The notes below the pieces were generated by a model. The model saw nothing but the letters and a program-made list of their open reading frames with translations, was not told the DNA's origin and ran no database searches. From Perkinsus olseni (lineage: Eukaryota > Perkinsozoa > Perkinsida > Perkinsidae): 31,676 bases of DNA. Below are positions 1-9,056 of this stretch, piece by piece (position 1 is the stretch's first letter; each line of letters starts with the position of its first letter). The DNA is taken from assembly GCA_013115135.1 (NCBI GenBank), contig JABANP010000574.1, positions 1 through 31,676 on the forward strand. The letters run 5' to 3'. The translations under genes were made by a program, and so were the position numbers.

Positions 1-1
1 T

Positions 2-851
2 GTGAACGGTAATCCCGGGTTGCCTCGGACGCCGGCGGTTGGATTGATCAGCCATCACGTCTGTGAGAAGTTCAAGGGTTCCGTCGACCAGGACATCCAA
101 GAGTGGTTCGAGACCTTCGAGATGGCGACGTCTGCTTGTGGTTGGAACGACGTTCAGCGTGGTACGTATCTTGGTCTTTATCTAACCGGTTCGGCGCATC
201 GAGTTTGGCGTTCGACATGCCCCAAGGGCGACTACCAGTCTGCACGTACGGCCCTGCTGAAGTCCTTCGACAAGTCCAAGAGTCCAAGTCCCGGACGACT
301 CGAAGTTGCCTCCTGCTGTTCTCGAGACCCTCTTGATCGACCGCGTGTGTGAGACTGCCTCTGGTTCTGCGAAGGCTGAGATGCGTCGACATCGCCCTAG
401 GACGTTCCGAGAAGCCTGCGAAGTTCTGGACGCCTACTCCGAGGACGTGACTGCTAACGCTTCGGCTCGTATTCAGCAAGCTAATGCGGTGCCTGCGCCC
501 ACTCCAGACCGTGCTGATTCGGAGAGTATCTCTAACGTTCTGACTAAGGAGTTCGAACGGCTGACGGCTGCTATGACTAACGCTCTCAGTCATGTTGGAC
601 GACCTCCCCCGGGTAACCAGCAACCCCCAGCTCGCCAAGGTGGCAACGGTAATAGTGGTGGTGGACGATTTCAACAACGTCGTGGTGGTTGTGGTATCTG
701 CAGTGGTCCTCATCGTACGCCTTCTTGCCCGTTCCGCAAGTTCGACTCTGGCTGTATGATCTGCGGTAAGGACGACCACATGGCCCGCAACTGCCCGGAC
801 CACCCCTCTCGTCAGACCACGGCTTCTTTGGTGCAGAAGTCGGGAAACTAG
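2..851 (+). pseudogene. gag: Gag polyprotein, frameshifted, 5' partial
   Basis: Structural capsid/nucleocapsid protein of retroelement 1. The capsid-like part contains a QDIQEWFETFEMA block resembling the conserved Ty3 gag region, and is read in one frame from position 2 to about 290. A single-base shift then moves the frame, which continues to the stop at 849-851. The nucleocapsid end has two zinc knuckles: CGICSGPHRTPSC (C-x2-C-x3-H-x4-C, one residue short) and CMICGKDDHMARNC (canonical C-x2-C-x4-H-x4-C). A Gln/Pro/Gly-rich linker precedes them. The true start lies left of the window. The first frame also opens with GTG, so the first base of the window is not informative about the start. 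Confidence 0.8.
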
Positions 852-888
852 CTCGGCAGCCGGCTAGCGGTGACCGGTGTGCCGTAGC
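842..888 (+). promoter_or_regulatory. Candidate -1 ribosomal frameshift site at gag/protease junction
   Basis: The heptamer GGGAAAC lies at 842-848, phased as G GGA AAC in the gag frame and followed immediately by the gag stop TAG. This is the canonical X XXY YYZ slippery form. Slipping back one base gives GGG AAA CTA, and that frame is open straight into the protease. Two bases after the heptamer a stem can form: 851-858 pairs with 880-888 (one bulge), enclosing CCGG at 860-863 paired with CCGG at 874-877. The second element has a related site (GGAAAAC) at the same junction. Confidence 0.6.
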
Positions 889-2510
889 TAAGCTAGATGA
901 TGTTACTCTGCGGACGTTCGGGGGTTCGCATGGTATGTATCTTTATACCCGTTTAGAGTGTAGTGGACGACATTCCCCTAGTATATGTGCGCTTGTAGAT
1001 AGCGGTGCTAGTTTGACTATAGTTAAGAAGAAGTTTTTGCCTGAGGGCTGTGTTATTTCCCCTGTTTCGGTGACGACGGTGACGGCTCTACCTTCGGTAT
1101 GTTTGTCCTTTCTTGGTACGACCACTGTCACCGTGCACTTCTATGATTCTCCTTTTGCCCGGGGACGCTTCGGTGGAGATGACTGTTTATGTGGTGGACG
1201 ACCTGTCGGCGGATATGTTGTTAGGGTACGATTGGCTTTGGCGATTTGGTCTCGGTCTTCAAGCGGATGCCAGTGGCTTTTGCATCAAGCACGTGAAGTC
1301 CTCGACCCCGGTACGCTCGACGCCTTACCCTCCGCCTGGTGTTGCACGACGACTAGCTCTCCCTTCCTTGTATGCCTACAAGATGCCGGCGACGCCCTCT
1401 TCGTCCCCCACTGTTGTGGATACTTCGGTTCCACCCCGACCTTCTATCCAGAATGATGATGACGAGTCCCATCGACGACCTGCCCGGCGGAAGCCTTTGT
1501 GGTCCTGTGTACGACCCCGACTTAGGCCTGTTATGTATTGCCGCCATCCTCCTCGTGTGGACTCGACGGATGTCTCTGCTCATTCAGGGACTTCCCCCCT
1601 TGTGACCGACGATGTCTCTTTGGACGTGGTGGCCCCGATAATGAAGGCCCATAGGGCATGGTCTACCACTTCCCAGCATGGTTCGACGACTTCTTCTGCA
1701 AGCAAAGAGGCACCTATAAAGGTTGGTCACCCGCGCCTTCTGGTCACGAAGGACGACGACGCTATGACGACCCCGCCCGAGGTCGTAGACGAGGACGCCC
1801 GCTCCAAGATTACGGCGCTGACGGACGTGGAGCCTAATCCGACCCTGTACGACGATGACTTCTACAAGTTAAGGGTGATGTTTGCCCAGTCCAAGACCTC
1901 GCCTTACCCTCAGTTCAAGTCCTACTTGGGTTCGAAGGCTGGTGACCTGACCCCGTACGAAGCTTGGCCGACTCCTTCTATGACCCCGGGTGACGAGATG
2001 GACGACGACGTCATTGGCAAGGACATCGAGGAGTACGCTGTCCCTCATCTTCCATCTGAGGAGGAAGAGGAGGTATTCGCGGTCCCCGACTTCGACGTGG
2101 ACGCTCGGCCTGAGCTGGCAGCTGTCGACGCGGTCTGCAAACGGTACAAGTCCATCTTCTCTAACAAGATCGGTCGTTGTGACGTGGTTGAGCACGAGAT
2201 CGAGACCTACGACGCTAAGCCTACGAGGGAGAAGCCAAGACGGATTCCCCATGCCTATAGGGACGACATCGTTAAGCAGTTGGACGACTTGGAGAAGCAA
2301 GGAGTCATTCGGCGATCCAAGAGCCCGTACGCTGCCCCGTGCGTCTATGTTGCCAAGAAGGATGGTGGTGTACGTATGTGTGTCGACTATAGGAAGCTGA
2401 ACAGTGCCTCTCCGCCGTCGGCTTACCCGGTGCCCTTACCCGATTTTGTTCAAGAAGGCTTGTGCACTATCAAGACCGTAGACTATTGCGCAGGGGATCT
2501 TGCGCAGTAG
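854..2510 (+). pseudogene. pol: Protease-RT polyprotein, frameshifted and truncated
   Basis: Read in the -1 frame after gag. The aspartic protease has the ALVDSGASLTIV catalytic motif at about 992-1027. A frame change near 1155 breaks it, after which the next frame continues with DMLLGYDWL, the usual C-terminal protease motif. A long low-complexity acidic linker follows. The RT domain then begins around 2110, with HAYRDDIVKQLDDL and KKDGGVRMCVDYRKLN (fingers, RT block 1). The frame stops at 2508-2510 shortly after, without the palm. The protein cannot be functional as read. Confidence 0.8.
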
Positions 2511-2652
2511 CACAAAGCTAGGCTTAGTGTCCCTCAGCTCTCCTCTGTTCGGCCTTCCTTGTCCTTCGTACTTATCTACCTTATTCTACAGCCTGTATCC
2601 TCAAGGCTTGTGTTCGTGACATTCCAGAGTAACAGCTCCTTGTTCAACAAAG
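2511..2652 (+). other. Leader region before second gag
   Basis: This 142-bp stretch separates the truncated RT from the next gag start. It is pyrimidine-rich, has no reading frame of note, and is where a 5' LTR remnant or leader of element 2 would be expected. I see no clear LTR ends (TG...CA), primer binding site or polypurine tract, so it is listed only as the probable leader. Confidence 0.35.
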
Positions 2653-3653
2653 ATGGACGGTAACAACATTTACTTCGCGCTCCCTGAGCCTTTCGATCCT
2701 TCAACGGCTACATTGGACTTCGAGCAGTGGGTTAAGAAGTTTAAGGCCTGCTCCTTGGCTAATCAGTGGCAGGAGGCTGACCAACTTCGTCATCTACCCA
2801 CTCTACTTCGAGGAGATGCTTGGATTCAGTATGATGATTTGAACGATGACCAGAAGGATACAATGGATCATCTTGTTGAGAACCTGTCCCGCAAGCTCAA
2901 CATGGCGACGCAGTTCCAGTGCGCAGAGAAGCTCTACCAGAGGACCTTCGACCCAAGGGTGGAGTCTCTGTTAACTTACCTCAACGATGTGAAGCGTCTG
3001 GCACGTCACGCTTATCCGGATATGAACGAGCAGCAGACTGGTCCTATTGTGCTGACGGCATTTATACGTGGTTTGAGAGGACATTCGGCTTCTTTGGCTA
3101 GAAAGGTCCGCAATTCGAATCCGGCTAATTTGGAGCAAGCTCTGGAGAAGGCTCAGTTTATCTTGTCCGACCCTTTCGACGAGCGGCTCGTCACGAGCCT
3201 TATGAACAAGGAAATGATGTGTTGGCTTTGGCGAAAAACGGTGAGACTGTTGAGGTCTCCCCAGAAGAAGAGGAGTACCTTCATTCGGCTCCTAGTAAAG
3301 AGTCGGTAGTCCAATCGTCGGTGTCTAAACCTCCTGCATGGTTGCCTGATGTTATTAACGCTATACGCAAGGCCAATACCTGTGATTGTTGTGGCAAGCA
3401 GGGACATGAGGTTAGTAATTGCTTCAAGAAGATGCGAGATGAAGGTGTGTCACCAGTTCCCAGAAGGCCAACTCGATGGGTAGATTTGCAACCCAGGAAA
3501 CGACAGCGTCAAGGTGATTATCGTGAAGAGTACCCGAAGACGCCTGGCGCCCTTTGTACGTACTGCGCCAGGATGAACCATACGGCGGAGCAGTGCATAG
3601 TGAAGAAGCGAGCCGAGGCCCTCAAGAAGCAAATGTCGTCGGAAAACTGCTAG
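2653..3653 (+). pseudogene. gag: Gag polyprotein of retroelement 2
   Basis: Starts at ATG 2653. The opening matches the degenerate copy at 10419, so this is a local family. The capsid-like region runs to about 3215 (DFEQWVKKF, AFIRGLRGHSASLARKVR). The frame then shifts by -1 near 3190-3219 and continues to the stop at 3651-3653. The nucleocapsid has two canonical zinc knuckles, CDCCGKQGHEVSNC and CTYCARMNHTAEQC. The first frame stays open for about 90 bases beyond the shift, so a single indel is the simplest explanation. Codon use and length (about 330 aa in total) suit a Ty3-type Gag. Confidence 0.8.
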
Positions 3654-4477
3654 GCCCTGATGAAGAATCGGCTACTTCGTCAGAACGGCCTACAATACAA
3701 GCCGTTACTTTGGATCTTCCTGGATCTATCTCCTTGCAGTTATCTGACACTTGTACTATTGATGTGGTTTTGAAAGAAGACGGTATGCGACTCAAAAAGA
3801 ACGCACTCGTGGATAGTGGATCTGCTCTATCTATCATCGACGCTAAGGTCCTTGGTGAGTTACCCGTATCGTTCCGATTGAATACGGCTGATAAGCTATT
3901 ATGTACTACTGCAAACATGTCGAAGCTACATACTCTCGGGTCTGTTGTTTTGGACTTCTTGGTTGGGTCTAGTCTACTCTCTGGAAAGTTCTATATATCG
4001 GCCTCGCCACTCGTTACACCTATAATAATAGGCCGCGATGTTATGGCAGCCTCGGGTATGACCGTTCGTTTTGAGAACCGTGGTGCATCGGCCGGTCTGG
4101 AGAGTGCAAGTGCCGCTTTGACACCGCGTGACTATGATGATTGGAAGACTCTACCCCCTGGTTGGGAGGTTGACGAAGTTGTTTATAGTACTAGTAAGGT
4201 GTACATTGTTTCTGCGAGAAGGTCGGGACCCGCATCAGAAGACCAACCCAAGCACAGGTTTTATGTTGGAGTCAACCCCAGTATGGTCAAGGATCCGAGT
4301 CGAGCAGAGCAACTCGGAGCTGTAAGGGCGCATAAGAAGCTCCTCGAGGCATCAAAGGAGGCTCGGCAAGCATCAGACGGTCGGTATGTTCGTGAGAGAA
4401 GCCATCCTGGTAGGCCAAGGGGTTTGGCCCAGGCTGTGGGCCCCAAAGCCATTAGCACAGACAAACCCACTGGCTGA
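3554..4477 (+). CDS. pro: Retroelement 2 aspartic protease region
   Basis: Overlaps the end of gag by 100 bases in the -1 frame, the usual arrangement for frameshift expression. The heptamer GGAAAAC lies at 3640-3646, two codons before the gag stop, a weakened version of the element 1 site. The protease has ALVDSGSALSIID (catalytic Asp) and IIIGRDVM (C-terminal motif). After the protease the frame continues with a basic tail for about 140 residues and stops at 4475-4477 without any reverse transcriptase. The element is therefore gag-protease only as it stands. The next gene (SWIM) begins 19 nt later. Confidence 0.75.
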   Translation: MYVLRQDEPYGGAVHSEEASRGPQEANVVGKLLGPDEESATSSERPTIQAVTLDLPGSISLQLSDTCTIDVVLKEDGMRLKKNALVDSGSALSIIDAKVLGELPVSFRLNTADKLLCTTANMSKLHTLGSVVLDFLVGSSLLSGKFYISASPLVTPIIIGRDVMAASGMTVRFENRGASAGLESASAALTPRDYDDWKTLPPGWEVDEVVYSTSKVYIVSARRSGPASEDQPKHRFYVGVNPSMVKDPSRAEQLGAVRAHKKLLEASKEARQASDGRYVRERSHPGRPRGLAQAVGPKAISTDKPTG

Positions 4478-4496
4478 ATGGTATTTTGTATAGATA

Positions 4497-5680
4497 ATGA
4501 GATCTATGAAGAAATCGAGCCCACAATGCTTCATCAGCAGGCCAGCACCTGTAATCATGCGAGAGTATCACCCAGAGATGCAGCAGCAGGGAACAGATAT
4601 CTTTGGTCGGAAAGATTTCAGGGAGGTAAACTTATCTGACAACCTAAGGATTACCTGAAAAGTGTTCTTGATCCATGCGCTCTCAAGGTAACTAATCTGG
4701 TATCCAGCAGAATTGACATCTCGGAGGAAACGCGGTGTTTCCTGTTTACTGGGCACAATTTTGGGGGTTCGGGGGCTACGTCGTTCGCAGCCACTCGTAT
4801 TAACCAGTATCTCGACGCTGCCCTACTGGGTGAATTCGGCGAGGGTAATATGGCGGGAATATGGTTTTCCAGGTCGTCCGGTTTGTCCTGGACAATCGCT
4901 CTTTACACCAGAATCCGCAGCGAATAAATGTATAAAAGCGCCCCTATCAGATCCTGATCAGCTACGAGTGCATGATATCCTACAGCGATTTTACTGTTAT
5001 CATTTGGTGACCGTATTCTCCTGCAACACACAGGATGTTGACGTATCGTGCACGTGTAAGGAAAATAGGGACTGGTCACTGTGTAAGCATGGCTATTGTG
5101 CAGAAGTCGCTGTTAAAACTAAGCTAAGGTAACGTGGGCACGAACGGATCTAAGTCTCGTTGGAGATTCTACTATTCAAGGTTCGCTCCTGGGCAACACA
5201 AACTGCCCACCATACGGCGTGGGCGAAGATCCACCAAGAAGCGAGGCCCTTTGGAGCGTACCTACTCCGGAGTATCCGTCCCTGCATCTTCATCTCATGA
5301 ACCGTCTTCACCGTCAATGCCACGGAATGACAGAGAAGAGCGTGACAGTCCTTCGGAATCGGAGGGCTCCGATGCCGGTTGGGAAAGCTTCAGTGATGCG
5401 GTTATTGATGAAACGAATTCCGCGAGAGGTAACCGAAGAAGCGAAGTATTACTGGGTTTTGTCAGGTTTCTGTGTCAGATTCGACGAGCGAGACGGAGAC
5501 GGACTTCCAACTTCAAGCTCGCCAATGGACGTCTTTCCTGAGAGAGTGGCAGAGGATGAGCGAGACCGTCGGGTTGCAAGGCGGATCACGCTCGCGTCCT
5601 CTCCCGCTGACGCGAACGGTCCGGAAACTGTTGAGTCATCTTCGAGCGCCTCCTGGGAAGATTTTAATGACTTACTGTGA
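4497..5680 (+). CDS. SWIM zinc-finger protein, five exons
   Basis: Model: exons 4497-4625, 4688-4844, 4912-5128, 5181-5428 and 5466-5680. Phases agree at every junction, giving 321 aa. The third exon carries a SWIM finger, CTCKENRDWSLCKH, with Cys142, Cys144, Cys153 and His155 (C-x-C-x8-C-x-H). SWIM fingers bind DNA or protein and are common in MULE transposases and in chromatin or ubiquitin factors. The C-terminal 160 residues are Ser/Glu/Arg-rich, with two similar short motifs (GWESFSDAV and SWEDFNDLL). No transposase catalytic domain is visible. Introns are 62, 67, 52 and 37 nt. The last intron has two phase-compatible acceptors. The gene could be a host gene or the tail of a decayed transposon; the close junction with the retroelement is odd. 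Confidence 0.6.
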
Positions 5681-6307
5681 ATCAGTGCCTCTGTGCGGCC
5701 TGAGTATCGCGCTGTAACTTAATCTGAATTGACTACACTATCACATGAGCATAGTGGTCAACTGTTAGTTGATACTTTCAACTGATAGAACGGTGGGCTC
5801 ATGTCGTTTCTCTGTTTCAACAATGGTGAGTTTCGCTCAGTTCAATTGACGGGACTATGATCGCTCTGTGGCATTTCGGCACTCTTCGGAGACTCTGGCT
5901 CAGGGGAAAAACACCACCTCAGAATAGAGGGTAACCTCGGAATACTTATCTGACAAACATTATTTAAGGGACACCTCGCACTACCGCCCATACCTCATTC
6001 CACCAGCTAGACCTCATCGTTACGCATTCACCTCACATTTTCGCACTCACCTCAGCTTTAAATGTTCTACCGAAAAATCTTAGGCCCAGGCCTTGAGGTC
6101 ATGAAGACTTCGTGCTTTGCCGCAAAGCACGAAGTCAAAGCCTCGCGCAAAGCCTTTGCGCGAATTATGTAAGTCTTTGTGTACCATATCCAGGAGACTT
6201 CTTGAGGCAGTCCCTTCAAGGGAGGGTAAACTTTACCCGGTAAAGGCAAACCGTGACAAGCTTGGTACCTTAACCCTCGTCTCAATCAGTCACAGTTGTT
6301 ATCCGAC
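5681..6307. other. Intergenic, hairpin-bearing
   Basis: No gene is visible. The stretch from about 5960 to 6060 is rich in CCTCA/CACCTC runs (pyrimidine-rich on the plus strand), a possible promoter-proximal tract for the gene at 6308. Three single-nucleotide-loop palindromes lie at 6106-6238. Confidence 0.4.
6106..6238. repeat. Cluster of three one-base-spacer palindromes
   Basis: Arm 6106-6120 pairs perfectly with 6122-6136 (15 bp, spacer C). Arm 6143-6152 pairs with 6154-6163 (10 bp, spacer C). Arm 6224-6230 pairs with 6232-6238 (7 bp, spacer C). The three arm sequences are unrelated. They lie in the 200 bp upstream of the gene at 6308. Confidence 0.85.
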
Positions 6308-7428
6308 ATGGTCAGCAGCCCTCACTCAATTGTTGCCATCTTATTCGCCTTTATGTTCTGTAGTGGTGGCGTGGATGTGTCCTTTAGTAGTCAAGAGTGG
6401 TTACTACCAACCAATGATTTCTGCGGAATGTTCTCCCTGGGCGTCAGTAAATTCCTTCTAGAGGGCACCACAGTGGTCAACGATGGCTCGGTATTCTCTG
6501 AGGTTGTCAATGTCACGAAGGTCAATGAAATCGCTGATTGCGCCCAGAAGTACGGTACGAGCATGTCTCTCCTACTGTGGACAGATGACTATCCCTTCGA
6601 TAAATGCTCCCGCAGTACATTCAATTTCACCACTCTCAAGCATCAGCTTCAGTCTTACGTCACTCAGTATGACGTAGACGAGGTGACATTTTGGATTTGG
6701 GTCGGAAATTGTCAGCAATTCTCCTGGCAAATCGCGAGGAAGATCGGCTGGATCATTCGCACTAAGCTGAGGACTAGGCTCGGAAAGCCCCTGAGGGCAT
6801 CGCTTGGGTGAGTATGAGCTTTTCTCTCACGTTGCGAAAGCCGGCTAATCGTTGGCAGGCTTCTGATGTAACGACCTATGGTGTGTTCTCAGTTTCGCGG
6901 CAGAGCCCTTCGACTCACCTCTGTGGCAGTATATACGACCAGCCAGGCTTGGCCGCTACTACAATACCATCTCAGTCCACTTCGGGAGTCCAGGCGTGGT
7001 CGACTCGCGCACCGTTGATGATAGGTTCGCACGTGCGGTGGTTGAACGTCTCGTTACCCTGGGAATATCGCCACGACGAATTGAGCTATCGGTAAGTTAC
7101 GGCACGCACTACGTGGCTTGCCAGTCCGCAAGGCTGGCCGGTAAGGAAGTACGCTTCCCACTGTTTTGTGCGATTTCAGGTTGAAGCGCAAGGGTATCAA
7201 AAACTGACCTTACAACCTTCGGCTTACTCTGAACTGAGCAAGAAGGGTGCGCCTCCATTCTCGAATGGCTACTTCGAGGACTACATATACCAGTCGCAGG
7301 AACAAGTTGTTGAGAAGGCCCACCTTATTGAAGAGAGAGGCTTGCGTGGATTCTCTTTGCAAACCATTGACTTTGACCTGCCCGTCAAGAATCGTTCGTC
7401 TCTACTTTACGCGGCACTATACTATTGA
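6308..7428 (+). CDS. Secreted GH18-like (chitinase-like) protein, three exons
   Basis: Model: exons 6308-6807, 6893-7091 and 7180-7428, with GTGAGT and GTAAGT donors and matching phases (2 and 0), giving 315 aa. The N-terminus is a good signal peptide: a short polar start, then IVAILFAFMF and a small-residue cleavage region near residue 22. Later parts look like a TIM barrel: hydrophobic strands such as EVTFWIWVGN, then YYNTISVHFGSPG, and a late RGLRGFSLQTIDFD block resembling the last strand of GH18 chitinases. The GH18 catalytic DxxDxDxE motif is not visible, so if the fold is right it may be a non-catalytic or lectin-like relative. N-glycosylation sites (NFT, NVT) fit secretion. The family call is tentative; the gene itself is well supported. 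Confidence 0.6.
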
Positions 7429-7556
7429 CGATACTTTTCAAGCTTCTAACCGTATTAGCTGACGACACCAGTGAAGAGTCTTTAGTGAAAATTATTTGTG
7501 CTTAATTTTTGTCTGGCCGTCAGCAACTTTATAATACATCAAGATCCCTCGATGAG

Positions 7557-7954
7557 ACTCTCAATGAGAGTATATGAGATATCTGTCGGTGCTAGCTGGC
7601 TGCACTTCGATGAGTGAAGCCTTACTCTGAGCGCATGCCTTCTGTCACAGAAGTTCTGTGTCATGGCTGCTGATAGCGTTGCTGCGAGGATGCCTTGGCG
7701 TCTCGGCTTAGCATTCTGATCTCGTTTGATGGCTTCGGGCGCGGCCCTCGCCTGTCCTCACGACTCGTAGAGCTTGAATGCTCCTAGTGACACTAGGATA
7801 CACTAGGCCGTAGTTATTCGTAGTCTCCTCGGCCCGACCCGTGGCCGTCTTCTAGTCAACTCATATGGTCACGATGAACCCGATTATATTGGTTTACCGC
7901 ACTCCTAGATTCCCACTCATCAAGTACGCCCTTAAAGGGCGAGAAAGTTTCTCG
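7557..7954. repeat. Series of one-base-spacer palindromes
   Basis: Arms of 7-8 bp around a single central base at 7557-7571, 7639-7653, 7646-7660, 7782-7798, 7927-7941 and 7940-7954. The pairs 7639/7646 and 7927/7940 overlap: the right arm of the first hairpin supplies all or part of the left arm of the second. A further copy is at 8490-8504. Confidence 0.8.
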
Positions 7955-7992
7955 AGTTCAATGTCAATTAGTTCAGTCCCGGGCGCCACCCT

Positions 7993-8028
7993 GCGAGCTC
8001 GAATCGGCCCTCCGCTCCCTGGATGTGG
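7993..8028 (+). repeat. Dispersed repeat copy A
   Basis: GCGAGCTCGA, five unique bases, then CCCTCCGCTCCCTGGATGTG(G). The same two blocks occur at 12102-12151 with a palindrome between them, so these are two copies of one repeat. Confidence 0.75.
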
Positions 8029-8285
8029 AGATAGGATACGAATCGTATGATACGAGAGACTGATGAGACGAGCTTCGAGAATATGGCGAAGCGGTAGAAT
8101 CCCCGGACAACGTCCGTAAGATCCCGGTCTGATTCCTGGTTAGTAGTTACCCATTTGTGGAGTACCCAAGACGCGTCAACTGCTACCGGTACAGCGCCAC
8201 GCTCCTGGTTTTTGGACAGGTTCACTTGCTAGAGCGGCTCTCATCGCGATATCCGCCATGGCGCGCGCGGCATGCTAGGTGTGTT

Positions 8286-8304
8286 AGCGGAAGTCATGGA
8301 ATGA
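8286..8304 (+). repeat. 19-bp direct repeat, left copy
   Basis: AGCGGAAGTCATGGAATGA, identical to 9089-9107. Both copies are followed a few bases on by CGCTCC. The pair brackets the small gene at 8583-9056. Confidence 0.75.
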
Positions 8305-8489
8305 ACGCCCGCTCCAGAGCACGTCCAAGGGGATCCTACCAGGAAGCTCACGCCCTTACCGGTTCGGCGAGGATCCTCCAGCTTGCCTTTTTTCGGCGAG
8401 TATAATGTCCGTTGAGGATAGCGGGGTCGAGAGGAGCGAACTCTGCGTACGGTGAGCTCGGCAACGGATCCTGAGGTGATCTCCTTAAT

Positions 8490-8504
8490 GTCTGCATTGC
8501 AGAC
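8490..8504. repeat. One-base-spacer palindrome
   Basis: GTCTGCA and TGCAGAC around a single T. Confidence 0.75.
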
Positions 8505-8582
8505 TCTGCAACGTCAGGCCTTAACTCGGCGAGAACGGTAAAATCTAGTATCCCTCCTGGGGTTTCTCAGGCCTAGGGTCGG

Positions 8583-9056
8583 ATGGGCATTTCGATACCG
8601 GAAAGCTCTCCCTTCGAGTTGAACTTCGATCACAACTACAGCTATCTTATACCCCCGTTCTGTGATCAGGCCTTCCATGACCGTTATGATTGGCTATGGA
8701 AGTGGTCCTCATCGGAAGATGACCGTGACCTGAGGTCTTGGAGGACGGCTATTTATTTGGCCAAATCAGTGCTGGGCGAGACCTGTTATGAGCATCTAAA
8801 CAGATCTTATGGTGTTAGCCATGCTACCGTTGCCGGTTTGTGAGACGAAGACCTGTTGGATGCCCCCATTGCCGAGCGAGTACTGCTCGTGTCCGGTGTG
8901 CTGTCTGGCCCAAAAATGTTTGGAGAGGATGATCTTTATCTGCCGGCCCCATCGGCCCTGCTTAGATGGGTCCAGGGTGCAGGGGTGGCCGCACATTGTT
9001 ATCTCAGGCAGATAACAATAAATTTACAGGCAGACTGCCTGTATTGTTTTTTTTGA
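8583..9056 (+). CDS. Hypothetical protein, two exons
   Basis: Model: exons 8583-8811 and 8845-9056 with a 33-nt intron. Splicing in phase 1 joins LNRSY to DEDLLDAPIAERV, which keeps a natural acidic sequence going. The product is about 146 aa. The first exon is rich in aromatic and acidic residues (YDWLWKWSSSEDDRD). I recognise no family. There is no signal peptide or membrane segment. The C-terminal 25 residues are less protein-like, so the true end may lie earlier. The stop is preceded by a 9-bp palindrome (9025-9043) and a T run. It could be one piece of a larger decayed gene. Confidence 0.4.
9025..9043. repeat. One-base-spacer palindrome followed by T run
   Basis: TACAGGCAG and CTGCCTGTA around a single A, followed within six bases by eight T residues. 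It resembles a terminator in outline but belongs to the same class as the other window palindromes. Confidence 0.75.

Larger units (their letters stand above)
2..2510 (+). mobile_element. Ty3/gypsy-like retroelement 1, truncated at both ends
   Basis: A gag-protease-RT order is readable on the plus strand. Gag carries two zinc knuckles, the protease has a DSGAS active-site motif, and RT block 1 (KKDGGVRMCVDYRKLN) is typical of Ty3/gypsy. The left end runs off the window. The right end is lost just after the first RT block, so the YxDD catalytic motif, RNase H, integrase and 3' LTR are absent. Two frameshifts (near 290 and near 1155) show it is dead. A second element begins directly downstream, so this copy was probably truncated by insertion or recombination. 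No LTR was recognised. Confidence 0.85.
7429..8582. other. Intergenic, rich in short palindromes
   Basis: No convincing gene in 1.15 kb. It holds at least seven one-base-spacer palindromes (7557-8504) and one copy of a dispersed repeat (7993-8028) found again at 12102-12151. Confidence 0.5.

Noticed and set aside
72..803. A 243-codon open frame on the minus strand
   Set aside because: It is antisense to the gag coding sequence with its zinc knuckles, and its composition (Arg/Thr/Ser runs) is that of a shadow frame.
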